A stretch of DNA of 64,000 bases from Caulobacter sp. 602-1 (GCF_003931565.1 NZ_RRYI01000002.1:62001-126000); one strand, 5' to 3'. Shown: positions 50,402 through 59,860, numbered from the stretch's first letter. Numbers and translations are program-made. The notes: generated by a model not told the origin, from the letters alone.

Positions 50402-51187
50402 ATGCCGCTGCTCACCGTCCTCGCCATCAACGCCGCCGTTTCAGCGGTCGCCTTCCTGGCGCTCTGGCTGATCAGTCTGCGGATCAAGGACGTCAGCTTC
50501 ATCGACGCCTGGTGGGGACCGGGCATGGCGCTGCTGGCCTGCAGCACCTTGCTGCAAGGACCTCCGAGCCCACATGGCCTGCTGCTGACAGGGCTCTGCG
50601 CCCTGTGGGCGGCGCGGCTGGGCGGCTATCTGTTCTGGCGCTGGCGCCAGCACGGGCCCGACCGGCGCTATGTCGCGATGATCGACCATGCGAAGACGCA
50701 TCGCGGCTGGAGCTTCGCCAAGACCGCCCTGCTGTTGGTGTTCTCGCTGCAGTTCGCCCTGGGGTTCGTCGTCGCCCTGCCGGTGCAGCTGGGCCAGCAG
50801 GGCGGGCCGTTGGGACCGCTGGCCTTCGCGGGCGCGGCCCTGGCGGTCGTCGGGATTCTGTTCGAGACGATCGGCGACGCGCAGCTGACCCGCTTCAAGG
50901 CCGACCCGGCCAACGCCGGCAAGGTCATGGACCGGGGCCTGTGGCGCTACACCCGCCATCCGAACTATTTCGGCGACGCCTGCGTCTGGTGGGGGCTGTA
51001 CCTGATCGCCGCCGAAACGGGCCTGGGGGCCTGGAGCCTGCCGGGGCCGATCCTGATCACCGTGCTGCTGACCCGCTGGAGCGGCGTGCCGACCACCGAG
51101 GGCAAGATGCGCAAGTCCAAGCCGGGCTATGAGGACTACGTGGCGCGCACCAGCGGGTTTGTGCCCTGGTTTCCGAAGAAGTCATGA
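50402..51187 (+). CDS. DUF1295 / steroid-reductase-like membrane protein
   Basis: 261 residues with six or so TM helices. The C-terminal GLWRYTRHPNYFGDACVWWGLY motif is diagnostic of DUF1295 and the related steroid 5-alpha-reductase and ICMT folds, where it binds NADPH or SAM-type cofactors. The end, YEDYVARTSGFVPWFP, is also family typical. Substrate unknown. It ends at a hairpin shared with the convergent DUF72 gene. Confidence 0.9.
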   Translation: MPLLTVLAINAAVSAVAFLALWLISLRIKDVSFIDAWWGPGMALLACSTLLQGPPSPHGLLLTGLCALWAARLGGYLFWRWRQHGPDRRYVAMIDHAKTHRGWSFAKTALLLVFSLQFALGFVVALPVQLGQQGGPLGPLAFAGAALAVVGILFETIGDAQLTRFKADPANAGKVMDRGLWRYTRHPNYFGDACVWWGLYLIAAETGLGAWSLPGPILITVLLTRWSGVPTTEGKMRKSKPGYEDYVARTSGFVPWFPKKS

Positions 51188-51196
51188 GGAAACCCG

Positions 51197-51213
51197 CTCT
51201 CCCTATGGGAGAG
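51197..51213. terminator. Hairpin between convergent genes
   Basis: CTCTCCC (51197-51203) and GGGAGAG (51207-51213) form a perfect 7-bp stem with a 3-base loop, 9 bases after one stop and 5 bases before the other. It can serve both directions but has no U-run. Confidence 0.5.
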
Positions 51214-51217
51214 GGAG

Positions 51218-51967
51218 TCAGGCCCCCAGCTTCTCGATCAGCGCCATCGCCGCGGCGGGGTTCCGCACCTTGGCCCCGGCGATGAAGTAGGCGAACACGT
51301 CGCCCCGTTCGGCCCATTTCCGGGCCTGCTTCACCACCCCGTCCAGCTCCTCCGACGTCATCCCGGTCGGCTCGTCCGGCTTGCTGGACATCAGGCGGGC
51401 GTAGGTGAAATCCGCCGTCGGCTGGTCGATGCAGGGCCAGGTCGGCTCCTCGTCGTCGACGGCGTAGACGATGGCCGCGCCGTACTGGGCGGCCAGGTCG
51501 TAGAATTCCTGGCAGGCGAAGGTCGGGCTGCGGACCTCCAGGGCGTGACGGAGCTGGACGCCCTTCCGCTCCTTCGGCAGTAATTTCAAGAATCCCTCGA
51601 AATCCGCCGCGTCGAACTTCTTGGTCGCCATGAACTGCCAGTTGATGGGACCCAGTTTGGGGCCCAGTTCCTCAAGCCCCTGGGACAGGAATTTTTCGAG
51701 GGAATCGTTGTTTTCGGACAGCACCTTGCGGTTGGTGCAGAAGCGGCTGGCCTTGACCGCGAACACGAAGTCGTCCGGCGTCTCGTCGCGCCACTTCTGC
51801 CAGCTGTTGAGCTTGAAGGTCGAATAGTAGGTGCCGTTGATCTCGATGCTGGTCAGCTTCGACGACGCGTATTTCAGCTCGTCCTTCTGCTTGAGATCGT
51901 CCGGGTAGAAGGTCCCGCGCCAGGGCTCGAACGTCCAGCCGCCGATGCCGGTTCGGATCTTGCCCAT
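51218..51967 (-). CDS. DUF72 family protein
   Basis: 249 residues of the DUF72 TIM-barrel family. It starts with RTGIGGWTFEPWRGTFYPDD, the usual G-x-x-G-W-x3-W-x-G-x-F-Y-P pattern, and contains SIEINGTYYSTF and a C-terminal GDVFAYFIAGAKVRNPAAAM. The molecular role is unsettled. The ATG at 51967 is preceded by AAGGGA. An earlier in-frame start at 52027 is not supported. A family B repeat lies upstream, between this gene and sdaA. Confidence 0.9.
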   Translation of the reverse strand: MGKIRTGIGGWTFEPWRGTFYPDDLKQKDELKYASSKLTSIEINGTYYSTFKLNSWQKWRDETPDDFVFAVKASRFCTNRKVLSENNDSLEKFLSQGLEELGPKLGPINWQFMATKKFDAADFEGFLKLLPKERKGVQLRHALEVRSPTFACQEFYDLAAQYGAAIVYAVDDEEPTWPCIDQPTADFTYARLMSSKPDEPTGMTSEELDGVVKQARKWAERGDVFAYFIAGAKVRNPAAAMALIEKLGA

Positions 51968-52036
51968 GCGAGGATGTTCCCTTGATGTTCTGGTAGCGCA
52001 CCCTAGCAAAAGGAGCGCGGACGGCAAGCGCTGAGC

Positions 52037-52166
52037 AGATGCTCCCCCGCGGTGCGGGGGAGCTGTCGCGGAGCGACTGAGGGGGCTAACGCGGCGTAAG
52101 CGGAGTTCGCCCCCTCCGTCTCGATGCGTATTCGCATCGATCCACCTCCCCCTAATGGGGAGGAGA
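52037..52166. repeat. Family B intergenic palindromic repeat, copy 2
   Basis: It has the same block order as the copy at 18009-18128: AGATGCTCCC, GCGGGGGAGCTGTCGCG, GAGCGACTGAGGGGGC, GAGTTCGCCCCCTCCG, CCACCTCCCC, GGGGAGGA. The middle differs and carries an extra palindrome, CGATGCGTATTCGCATCG. The copy lies between the DUF72 gene and the stop of sdaA. Confidence 0.82.
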
Positions 52167-52176
52167 GATCAGCCCC

Positions 52177-53565
52177 TCAGCACTCCACTCTGTTCACCGA
52201 CAGCCCCACCGCCAGACCGCCCATCGAGGTCTCCTTGTAGATCTCGTTCATGTCCTCGCCGGTGCGCTTCATGGTGGCGATGACCTTGTCGAGCGACACG
52301 GAATGCTGGCCGTCGCCGAGCAGGGCCAGGCGCGCGGCGTCGATGGCCTTGATGGCGCCCATGGCGTTGCGCTCGATGCAGGGGATCTGCACCAGGCCGC
52401 CGATCGGGTCGCAGGTCAGGCCAAGGTTGTGCTCCATGCCGATCTCGGCGGCGTTCTCGATCTGGGCGTTGGTGCCGCCCAGGGCCGCCGCGAGGCCGGC
52501 GGCGGCCATCGAGCAGGCCACGCCCACCTCGCCCTGGCAGCCGACCTCGGCGCCGCTGATCGAGGCGTTGCGCTTGTAGAGCGCGCCGATCGCCGCGGCG
52601 GTCAGCAGGAACACCCGGATCTGCTCGGGGCCGCCCTTGTGGAAGCGCACGAAGAACCGCAGCACGGCCGGGATCAGGCCCGCCGCGCCATTGGTCGGGG
52701 CGGTGACGACGCGGCCGCCGGCGGCGTTCTCCTCGTTGACCGCCATGGCCCACAGATTGACGAAGTCCATGGCCGCCAGCGGGTCGCTCATCTGGCGCTC
52801 CATCCGGCCGAGGATCGTCTGGTGGATCTGGTGGGCGCGGCGCTTGACGGCCAGGCCGCCGGGCAGGACGCCGTCCTGGCGCATGCCGCGATCGATGCAG
52901 GCCTCCATGGCCCCGAAGATGCGGTCGAGGCCGGCGTTCATCGCCCCCTCGTCCATCCGGGCTAGTTCGTTGGCGGCCATGACCTGGGCGATGGTCAGGC
53001 CGGCCTGCGCGGCGCGGTCCAGCAGGTCGGCGCCGCTCTCGAACGGGAAGGGGACGGCGGGGCCTTCCTCCGGCGGCGCGTTGCTGCCCATCTCGCGCTC
53101 GTCGCGCACGAAGCCGCCGCCGATCGAGAAATAGGTGCGCTCGGCGATCGGAAAGCCCGAACGATCGAAGGCTGTGAAGGTCAAGCCGTTGGGGTGTTGA
53201 GGTAGGCGCTCATGGCCCAGCCAGACGATGTCGCGGGCCTCGTCGAACTGGATGTCGATCTCGCTGTCCAGGAACAGCGATTGCGTCGCCTTTGTCTCCA
53301 GCAAAGCCGCCTCGCCAGCGTCGGGGTCGAGCGTGGCAGGGACGAACCCCATCAGGCCCAGGATCACGGCGCGGTCCGTGGCGTGGCCTCGGCCGGTCAG
53401 GGCCAGGGAGGCATAGAGCCGGACCTCGACCCGGGCCACGTCGGGCAGCTTACCCGCCTCGCGCAGCCGCCCGACGAACAACCCGGCGGCCGTCATCGGC
53501 CCCATGGTGTGGCTGCTCGACGGGCCGACGCCGAGTTTGAAGAGGTCGAAGACGGAGGCGGTCAT
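52177..53565 (-). CDS. sdaA: L-serine ammonia-lyase, iron-sulfur dependent
   Basis: 462 residues, the single-chain SdaA form. The opening [20 protein letters not shown] and the C-terminal cluster region [39 protein letters not shown] hold the Cys ligands of the 4Fe-4S centre. It deaminates L-serine to pyruvate. It lies in a leftward group with enzymes for D-serine/D-threonine-type and threonine/serine deamination. A family C repeat separates it from the M28 peptidase gene, so co-transcription is uncertain. Confidence 0.96.
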   Translation of the reverse strand: MTASVFDLFKLGVGPSSSHTMGPMTAAGLFVGRLREAGKLPDVARVEVRLYASLALTGRGHATDRAVILGLMGFVPATLDPDAGEAALLETKATQSLFLDSEIDIQFDEARDIVWLGHERLPQHPNGLTFTAFDRSGFPIAERTYFSIGGGFVRDEREMGSNAPPEEGPAVPFPFESGADLLDRAAQAGLTIAQVMAANELARMDEGAMNAGLDRIFGAMEACIDRGMRQDGVLPGGLAVKRRAHQIHQTILGRMERQMSDPLAAMDFVNLWAMAVNEENAAGGRVVTAPTNGAAGLIPAVLRFFVRFHKGGPEQIRVFLLTAAAIGALYKRNASISGAEVGCQGEVGVACSMAAAGLAAALGGTNAQIENAAEIGMEHNLGLTCDPIGGLVQIPCIERNAMGAIKAIDAARLALLGDGQHSVSLDKVIATMKRTGEDMNEIYKETSMGGLAVGLSVNRVEC

Positions 53566-53588
53566 GTCAGAAAACTTCGCGGATACAG

Positions 53589-53696
53589 CTTGTCATCCCG
53601 GAAGCCTCGAAGAGGCTGTCCGGGACTCAGGGGCGGGCGGCAGTGCGGCGGCCCCTGGGTCCCGGCTCTACGTTGCGCTCCGGCCGGGATGACAAG
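53589..53696. repeat. Family C palindromic repeat with terminal inverted repeats
   Basis: CTTGTCATCCCGG (53589-53601) and CCGGGATGACAAG (53684-53696) are exact 13-base terminal inverted repeats. Between them are further paired blocks (GCCTCGAAGAGGC; GGGGC and GCCCC). It sits between the sdaA start and the M28 peptidase stop. A shortened relative lies at 56629-56692. Confidence 0.85.
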
Positions 53697-53717
53697 GCTG
53701 GAGCGTTTGAACGAGCT

Positions 53718-55373
53718 CTACTTCCGCTGCGCGGCGGTCTTGTCGCGCAGGGCCTTGAACTCCGAGCCCGCCTGCCACTGCGGCCAGACGCGGCTGTTGG
53801 CCAGGTCGTGGCCGATCTCGTAGACGAGGCCCAGGTCCATGGCCTGACCCGACAGGTCCCAGTCGGCCGACCATTCGTCCGCCGGCTGGTGGTAGCGCTT
53901 TTCGGTGTAGTCGGCCTCGGCCTTCTCGCCGGCTTCCTTGCCGCCCTTCACCAGGTCGTTGCCCGAGCCGATCGAGATGGCCGGCACGCCGCGCTTGGCG
54001 AACGGGAAGTGGTCCGAGCGGTAGAAGTGGCCGGCCTGCGGCACGGGATCCGGCGTGAAATAGCGGCCGTGCAGCTTGGCCTTGGCGACCAGCATGTCCT
54101 GCAGGTCGACCTTGCCGTCGCCCGAGGTGCCGATGTCCTTGGCCGGACCGGCGGCCGACAGGGCGTCGATATTGATGTCGCCGACCGTGGTCGCCAGCGG
54201 GAACAGCGGGTTGGCGCTGTAATATTCCGAGCCCAGCAGGCCCTTTTCCTCGGCGGTCACGGCCAGGAACAGGATCGAGCGCTGGGGCGCGGGCTGGCTC
54301 TTGAAGGCGCGGGCCAGTTCCAGCAGGGCGGCGATGCCGTCGGCGTTGTCGATGGCGCCGTTATAGATCCTGTCGCCGCGCGCGTCCGGCGCGCCGACGC
54401 CCAGATGGTCCCAGTGGCCGCTATAGATGATGGTCTCGTTGGGGAACTTGGTCCCGACGATGCGACCGGCGACGTTGTGCGAGGTGATGACCTCGTGCTT
54501 GACCTTGAAGTCGGCCGAGAAGGTCGCGCCCTTCAGCACCACCGGCTTGAAGTCGCGGGTCTGGGCCTGCTTTTTCAGGGCGTCGAAATCCAGGCCCGAC
54601 TTCTTGAAGAGATCGGCGGCGACGTCGCGCTGGATCCAGGCTTCCATCGACGGGTGCGACTTGGCCGGCTCCTTGCGGACGATGTCGAACATCGTGTTGG
54701 TGTTGGAGTTCTTGACCGTGTTCCAGCCGTACGAGGCCGGAGCGGTTTCGTGGACGATCAGGACGCCGGCCGCGCCCTGGCGCGCGGCTTCTTCGTACTT
54801 GTAGGTCCAGCGGCCATAATAGGTCATGGCCTTGCCGCCGAAATCGCCGGAACCTGTCTCGAAGTCCGGATCGTTGATCAGCACGACCAGGACCTTGCCC
54901 TTCAGGTCCATGCCCTTGAAGTCGTCCCAGTTGCGCTCCGGCGCCTTGACGCCATAGCCGACGAAGACCAGCGGGGCGTCCTTGATCGAGACGCTGTCGA
55001 CATTGGTCATGGCCGCGCGGATGGCGACCTGCTCGCCCTGGGTCAAGGCCTGCTTCTCGCCGCCGACCGTGACGCTGGCCGCGACCGGGCCGGCGATCTC
55101 GAACTTGCCCAGCGGCACGTTCTGGGTCCAGGCGCGCTTGCCGTCCTTTTGCAGGTCGCCGGCGGGGGAGAGGCCGATGGCCTTCATCTGGTCGACGATG
55201 TAGCCGACGGCCTTCTTCTCGCCCTCGGTGGCGGGGCCTCGGCCCTCGAACGCGTCGGACGACAGCACCTTGATGTGAGCCGAAAGCCTGGCGGGGTCGA
55301 TCTTGGGCGCGTCCGCCGCGTGCGCCAGCATGGGCGCGGCGATCAGGGCGGTGGCGAGCAGCAGGCGTTTCAT
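53718..55373 (-). CDS. Secreted M28 family zinc metallopeptidase
   Basis: 551 residues. A signal peptide (MKRLLLATALIAAPMLAHAA) is followed by a PA domain (about residues 130-260) inserted before the catalytic domain. M28 metal ligands are His in SGHWDHLGVG, bridging Asp in GAIDNADGIAALLE, Glu of TAEEKGLLGSEYY, Asp in GDINIDA and His in YRSDHFPFAKRG. Such enzymes are periplasmic or cell-surface aminopeptidases with wide specificity. It would release amino acids, including Ser/Thr, for the neighbouring deaminases. The start is ATG 55373, where the signal peptide begins. Confidence 0.92.
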   Translation of the reverse strand: MKRLLLATALIAAPMLAHAADAPKIDPARLSAHIKVLSSDAFEGRGPATEGEKKAVGYIVDQMKAIGLSPAGDLQKDGKRAWTQNVPLGKFEIAGPVAASVTVGGEKQALTQGEQVAIRAAMTNVDSVSIKDAPLVFVGYGVKAPERNWDDFKGMDLKGKVLVVLINDPDFETGSGDFGGKAMTYYGRWTYKYEEAARQGAAGVLIVHETAPASYGWNTVKNSNTNTMFDIVRKEPAKSHPSMEAWIQRDVAADLFKKSGLDFDALKKQAQTRDFKPVVLKGATFSADFKVKHEVITSHNVAGRIVGTKFPNETIIYSGHWDHLGVGAPDARGDRIYNGAIDNADGIAALLELARAFKSQPAPQRSILFLAVTAEEKGLLGSEYYSANPLFPLATTVGDINIDALSAAGPAKDIGTSGDGKVDLQDMLVAKAKLHGRYFTPDPVPQAGHFYRSDHFPFAKRGVPAISIGSGNDLVKGGKEAGEKAEADYTEKRYHQPADEWSADWDLSGQAMDLGLVYEIGHDLANSRVWPQWQAGSEFKALRDKTAAQRK

Positions 55374-55416
55374 CTCAAGCCCCTCCAGGAGCAGATCTTG
55401 TCGTTGGGCGCGGACC

Positions 55417-56610
55417 CTAGAGGGAGACCCGGCGGCCGTCCACCGGCCAGCGTTCCAGCTTTTCGCCGTCCCACACATGCAGGGCGTCATAGAGATTGAT
55501 GGTCGGATCGCAGTGGCCAGGCTGCAGCCAGACGAGGTCGCCAACCTTGGGCGCATCGGCGGGGATGGCGCGGTCGGGATCGGCGTCGGCGTCGGCCACG
55601 GCGCGGTCGAAGCCCAGCGGATCGCGGCCGCCGGCCTTCAGCACGTCGATCAGGGCCGGGTGGGCGATCATGCCGTGCTCGTCGCCCATCGGCCGCCAGA
55701 GGGAGCCCGGCGCGGCGCCGGCCACCACCCGGGCCGGCGGGCCGTCCATCGACACGGCCTTGAAGCCGGCGTCGACGGTGACGTGGCTCTTGTGGTTGGC
55801 CGAGACCACGGTGGAGGCGATGAACAGCGCCGGCTCGAACGCCCAGGCTTGGCCGTCCGGCGCGCCGCAGGCGTCGTACTCGACGTCCATGACCGCGTAG
55901 GACCCGGCCTGCAACTCGGTATAGACGCCCGAGGCCAGGTCGAAGACGTGGGTTCCGGTGCCGCCGCCCGTCACCACCGGCGGCGGCAGGCCGGCGGCGG
56001 TCAGTTCGGCGACCAGGGCTTTCAGCGTGGCGAAGGCGGCCTCGGCGGCGGTCTTGCGCAAGGTCAGGTCGTCCATGTGCTGCAGATGGCCGAGATAGGC
56101 CTGGATCCCCGCGAACCGCAGACCCGGCGCGGCGTCGGCGGCGCGGGCCAGTTTCAGGGCGTCCTTGGGATAGGCGCCGGCGCGGTGGGTGCCAAGGTCG
56201 AGATCGACCACCAGATCCAGCGTGACGCCGGCCGCGACGGCCGCGTCGGACAGGCGGTCGATCTGGCCCTCGTCGTCGGCGACAGCGCCGACGGTCGCGC
56301 CGGTCTTGGCCAGGGCCGCCAGGCGCGGCGGTCCCCAGGGCGGGACGGGGGCGGTGACCAGGACGTCGGTGATCCCGCCGGTCACATAGGCCTCGGCCTC
56401 TCCCACCGTCTGGCAGCACAGGCCGACGGCGCCGCCCTCGATGATCAGGCGGCCCAGGGTCGAGCACTTGTGGGTCTTGCCATGGGCCCGCAGGCGCACG
56501 CCGGCGGCGTCGCACAGGGCCTGCATGCGGGCGAGGTTGCGGGTCAGCGCCGCGCGGTCGACGACCAGGAGAGGCGTCTGGGGGAGGTGCTCGGCGCTTG
56601 GAAGTTTCAT
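55417..56610 (-). CDS. DSD1-family PLP enzyme (D-serine dehydratase / D-threonine aldolase-like)
   Basis: 397 residues. The alanine-racemase-type barrel carries the Schiff-base Lys in LRAHGKTHKCS and VDLDLGTHRAGAY. The C-terminal PGHCDPTINLYD contains the adjacent His and Cys that hold zinc in DSD1 D-serine dehydratases and related D-threonine aldolases and hydroxyaspartate dehydratases. Expected substrates are D-serine, D-threonine or threo-3-hydroxyaspartate. It lies upstream of the M28 gene and downstream of the threonine-dehydratase-like gene on the same strand. GGAGG lies about 13 bases upstream of the ATG. Confidence 0.9.
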   Translation of the reverse strand: MKLPSAEHLPQTPLLVVDRAALTRNLARMQALCDAAGVRLRAHGKTHKCSTLGRLIIEGGAVGLCCQTVGEAEAYVTGGITDVLVTAPVPPWGPPRLAALAKTGATVGAVADDEGQIDRLSDAAVAAGVTLDLVVDLDLGTHRAGAYPKDALKLARAADAAPGLRFAGIQAYLGHLQHMDDLTLRKTAAEAAFATLKALVAELTAAGLPPPVVTGGGTGTHVFDLASGVYTELQAGSYAVMDVEYDACGAPDGQAWAFEPALFIASTVVSANHKSHVTVDAGFKAVSMDGPPARVVAGAAPGSLWRPMGDEHGMIAHPALIDVLKAGGRDPLGFDRAVADADADPDRAIPADAPKVGDLVWLQPGHCDPTINLYDALHVWDGEKLERWPVDGRRVSL

Positions 56611-56628
56611 GTCGTCCCCAATCCTCCT

Positions 56629-56692
56629 CTTGTCATCTCATCCCGGCCGCAGCGAAGCGGAGAGCCTCCGTGAGGCGTCCGGGAAGACAAGG
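56629..56692. repeat. Family C palindromic repeat, short copy
   Basis: It starts CTTGTCATCTCATCCCGGCC and ends GTCCGGGAAGACAAGG, matching the ends of the longer copy at 53589-53696 with a few changes and a shorter middle (GCAGCGAAGCGGAGAGCC). It lies in the 92-base gap between the threonine-dehydratase-like and DSD1-like genes. Confidence 0.75.
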
Positions 56693-56702
56693 ATTATGTT
56701 GC

Positions 56703-57680
56703 TTAGAGTTCGCCCTGAAGCACCTGCGCGAACAACCCCGGATCCACGTTTCCGCCCGACAGCACGATGGCCGCCGCCTTGCCCTTCAGGTCGATCTTTC
56801 CGGTCAGCGCCGCGGTCAGGGCCACGCAGCCGCCGGGTTCGACGACCAGTTTCAGCACCGAGAAGGCGTAACGCATCGCCTCGGCCACCTCGGCGTCGGT
56901 GACCGCGGCGATCCCGCTCAGCGTCTTGCTGTTGATCGCCCAGGTCAGCTCGCCCGGGATCGGGGTCAGCAGGGCGTCACAGAACGAGCGGGCGTCGTTG
57001 TCGATGGTCTCGCGCCGGCCGCTCTCCAGCGAGCGGCGGGTCTCGTCGAAGCCGGCGGGTTCGGCGCCCCAGACCTCCGTGGACGGAGAAAGCGCCTTCA
57101 CGGCCGTGCTGGTCCCGGCGATCAGGCCGCCGCCGCCGACCGGCGACAGCACGCGGTTCAGTTCCGCGCCTCGGGCCCGGGCCTGCTCGACGATCTCGAT
57201 CCCCAGCGTGCCTTGTCCGGCGATGATGTGCGGATCGTCGTAGGACGGCACGACCGTGCAACCGCGCTCGGCGGCGATCTGGTCGGCGATGGCGACACGG
57301 TCCTCGGTGAAGCGGTCGTAGAAGCGGATCTCGGCCCCGAAGCCCCGGGTGCCCTCGACCTTCACGGCCGGCGAGTCCGACGGCATGACGATCAGGGCCG
57401 GGATCTCCAGCAGCTTGGCCGCCAGGGCCACGCCCTGGGCGTGGTTGCCGGACGAGAAGGCCACGACGCCCCGCGCCTTCTCCGCGTCGTTCAACTGACT
57501 GAGCCGGTTATAGGCGCCCCGGAACTTGAAGGCCCCGGCCCGCTGCAGGGTCTCGGGCTTCAGGAAGATCCGCCCGCCCAGGCGTTCGTTCAGCGCGGGG
57601 CTCTCGATCAGCGGGGTCTCGACGGCCAGGCCCTTCAGGCGTCCGGCGGCGGCTTGGATGTCGGTGAGCGCGATGGTCAT
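56703..57680 (-). CDS. Threonine/serine dehydratase-like PLP enzyme (fold type II)
   Basis: 325 residues. The PLP Lys is in AGAFKFRGAYNRLSQL, the phosphate loop in SPVGGGGLIAGTS, and FSSGNHAQGVALAAKLL is the substrate loop. The C-terminal VLSGGNVDPGLF is typical of catabolic threonine dehydratase and serine racemase; there is no ACT regulatory domain, so it is not the biosynthetic IlvA. It would deaminate L-threonine or L-serine, or race serine. The start is ATG 57680. It heads a leftward group with the DSD1-like enzyme and the M28 peptidase and is divergent from the PagL-like gene. Confidence 0.9.
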   Translation of the reverse strand: MTIALTDIQAAAGRLKGLAVETPLIESPALNERLGGRIFLKPETLQRAGAFKFRGAYNRLSQLNDAEKARGVVAFSSGNHAQGVALAAKLLEIPALIVMPSDSPAVKVEGTRGFGAEIRFYDRFTEDRVAIADQIAAERGCTVVPSYDDPHIIAGQGTLGIEIVEQARARGAELNRVLSPVGGGGLIAGTSTAVKALSPSTEVWGAEPAGFDETRRSLESGRRETIDNDARSFCDALLTPIPGELTWAINSKTLSGIAAVTDAEVAEAMRYAFSVLKLVVEPGGCVALTAALTGKIDLKGKAAAIVLSGGNVDPGLFAQVLQGEL

Positions 57681-57769
57681 GCCCCCTGGTCTAGGGGTTG
57701 CGGCCGCGCTTTTGAAGCGCCGCCGCCGCATCCTGGCGCAGCCATTCGAAAGGCCGCGCCTGAAACACT

Positions 57770-57799
57770 TTGCGACAATGACCGTTCGCTCCATATAGG
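57770..57799 (+). promoter_or_regulatory. Possible promoter of the PagL-like gene
   Basis: TTGCGA (57770-57775) and TATAGG (57794-57799) are separated by 18 bases and lie 28 bases before the ATG at 57827. The match to a housekeeping promoter is moderate; the position is right. Confidence 0.35.
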
Positions 57800-57826
57800 G
57801 CTGGGCAATCTGTTCAGGACAACTCG

Positions 57827-58450
57827 ATGAAGACCGCCATGTTCGCCGCCTTGGGCTCCCTCGCGCTTGGGGGCGCGGGGCTGGGGTTCGCCGCTCCAGC
57901 GATGGCCGGAGAGGCCTTCGTCGGGGTCTACAAGCACGACGTGACCTTCATCGGTAAGGCCGTGGGCCTGGGCGCCGCCGGGCGCGAGGGCGGCGCCGAC
58001 ATCCACCTTGGCTACCGCACCGACAAGCTGGAAAACCTGCGCTGGCTCGGCAAGCCGCAGGTCCACACGATGGTGTCGATCAACACCAAAAACACCTCGA
58101 ATTTCGTGGCCGCCGGCTTCGACTGGAAGGTGGATTTCGGCCAGCCGGGCGGCTTCTACCTGCGCCCCGGCATGGGCCTGGCCTATACCGACGGCAAGGC
58201 CAAGCTGCCGCCGGCCAACGCGCCAGGCCTCAGCGACGAGGAGCGGGCGCGCCGCACCTATCTCTATTATCACCGCATCGAATTCGGCTCGCACGTGCTC
58301 TTCGAGCCGGAGCTGGCCCTGGGCTACCAGGTCAGCGACAAGCTGTCGGTCGAGCTGTCCTACACCCACCTGTCGAACGGCCAGATCTTCCACCAAGGGA
58401 AGAACCAGGGGCTTGACGACGCGGGGGTTCGGCTGGTTTACGCCTTCTGA
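57827..58450 (+). CDS. Lipid A 3-O-deacylase (PagL-like) / acyloxyacyl hydrolase
   Basis: 207 residues. A signal peptide (ALGSLALGGAGLGFAAPAMA) is followed by an eight-stranded-barrel-like pattern ending in Phe (GVRLVYAF), as for outer-membrane proteins. The PagL active-site block is YTHLSNGQIF with H181 and S183. Where Pseudomonas PagL has the third catalytic residue, Glu, this protein has GLDD (D197/D198), so an Asp may serve instead. It would remove an acyl chain from lipid A. It is 207 residues against about 150-170 for the mature classic enzyme, owing to extra loop sequence. It is divergent from the dehydratase gene and upstream of purA. Confidence 0.85.
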   Translation: MKTAMFAALGSLALGGAGLGFAAPAMAGEAFVGVYKHDVTFIGKAVGLGAAGREGGADIHLGYRTDKLENLRWLGKPQVHTMVSINTKNTSNFVAAGFDWKVDFGQPGGFYLRPGMGLAYTDGKAKLPPANAPGLSDEERARRTYLYYHRIEFGSHVLFEPELALGYQVSDKLSVELSYTHLSNGQIFHQGKNQGLDDAGVRLVYAF

Positions 58451-58573
58451 CTTCGCGCGGGGTCGATTTGACCGATCGCGCGGCGCCGCCCAAAACTGAT
58501 TGAACGTCCGGGGTCGAGTCCTGTCGAAGGACCCCGCGACGTCACCCGGCAGGCGACAAGGCATATCTCCACC

Positions 58574-59860
58574 ATGGCAAACGTGACCGTTGTCGGCGCC
58601 CAGTGGGGCGACGAAGGCAAGGGCAAGATCGTCGACTGGCTCAGCAACCGAGCCGATGTCGTCGTGCGCTTCCAGGGCGGCCACAACGCCGGCCACACGC
58701 TGGTGGTGGACGGCAAGGTCTACAAGCTGGCCCTGCTGCCCTCGGGCGTCGTCCAAGGCAAGCTGTCGGTGATCGGCACAGGCGTCGTGGTCGATCCCTG
58801 GCACCTGCTCTCGGAGATCGACAAGATCGCCGACCAGGGCGTAGCGATCACCCCCGACCTGCTGATCCTGGCCGACAACGCCTGCCTGATCCTGCCGCTG
58901 CACAAGGACCTGGACCAGGCGCGCGAGGCCGCCTCGACCCAGAAGATCGGCACCACCGGCCGCGGCATCGGTCCGGCCTATGAGGACAAGGTCGGCCGCC
59001 GCGCCATCCGCGTCGCCGACCTGGCCGATCCGGAAGCCCTGAAGCCGAAGATCGAGCGCCTGCTCAGCCACCACGGCGCCCTGCGTCGCGGCCTGAACCT
59101 GCCGGAGGCGAGCGCGCAAGAGCTGTTCGACGCCCTGATGGCGCTGGCCCCGCGCATCCTGCCCTACGCCCAGCCGGCGTGGCGGGTGCTGGACCAGGCC
59201 CACAAGGCCGGCCGCAAGATTCTGTTCGAGGGCGCCCAGGGCGCTCTGCTGGACGTCGACCACGGCACCTATCCGTTCGTCACTTCGTCCAACACCGTGG
59301 CGGGCCAGGCCTCGGCCGGCTCGGGCATGGGGCCGGCGGCGACCGGCTTCGTGCTGGGCATCGTCAAGGCCTACACCACCCGCGTGGGCGAAGGCCCGTT
59401 CCCGGCCGAGCTGTTCGACGAGGTCGGCAAGCACCTGTCGACCGTGGGCCGCGAGGTCGGCGTCAACACCGGCCGCGCCCGTCGCTGCGGCTGGTTCGAC
59501 TCGGTGCTGGTGCGCCAGTCGGTGGCCATCAACGGCATCCACGGCGTGGCCCTGACCAAGCTGGACGTGCTGGATGGGCTGGAGACCCTGAAGATCTGCG
59601 TCGGCTACAGGATCGGCGACAAGGTCGTCGACTACCTGCCTGCCGGCCTGCGCGACCAGGCCGCGGCCACGCCGGTCTACGAGGAGATCGCCGGCTGGAC
59701 CGAAAGCACCGCCGGCGCCCGCTCGTTCAAGGACCTCAACGCCAACGCCATCAAGTATGTGCGCCGGGTCGAGGAACTGATCGGCGCGCCGGTCGCCCTG
59801 TTGTCGACCAGCCCCGAGCGCGACGACACCATCCTTATGCGCGACCCCTTCCAGGGGTAG
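58574..59860 (+). CDS. purA: Adenylosuccinate synthetase
   Basis: 428 residues, full length. The GTP-binding loop is [17 protein letters not shown], then [43 protein letters not shown] and [12 protein letters not shown], all diagnostic of PurA. It makes adenylosuccinate from IMP, aspartate and GTP in AMP synthesis. A 7-bp hairpin (CGGGGTC 58509-58515 with GACCCCG 58530-58536) is present in the leader. The 3' end, including the stop codon, is imperfectly duplicated just downstream. Confidence 0.97.
   Translation: MANVTVVGAQWGDEGKGKIVDWLSNRADVVVRFQGGHNAGHTLVVDGKVYKLALLPSGVVQGKLSVIGTGVVVDPWHLLSEIDKIADQGVAITPDLLILADNACLILPLHKDLDQAREAASTQKIGTTGRGIGPAYEDKVGRRAIRVADLADPEALKPKIERLLSHHGALRRGLNLPEASAQELFDALMALAPRILPYAQPAWRVLDQAHKAGRKILFEGAQGALLDVDHGTYPFVTSSNTVAGQASAGSGMGPAATGFVLGIVKAYTTRVGEGPFPAELFDEVGKHLSTVGREVGVNTGRARRCGWFDSVLVRQSVAINGIHGVALTKLDVLDGLETLKICVGYRIGDKVVDYLPAGLRDQAAATPVYEEIAGWTESTAGARSFKDLNANAIKYVRRVEELIGAPVALLSTSPERDDTILMRDPFQG

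Noticed and set aside
58509..58536. Leader hairpin of purA as a riboswitch
   Set aside because: A single 7-bp stem with a 14-base loop is not enough to claim a regulatory RNA. No known purine riboswitch core is present.
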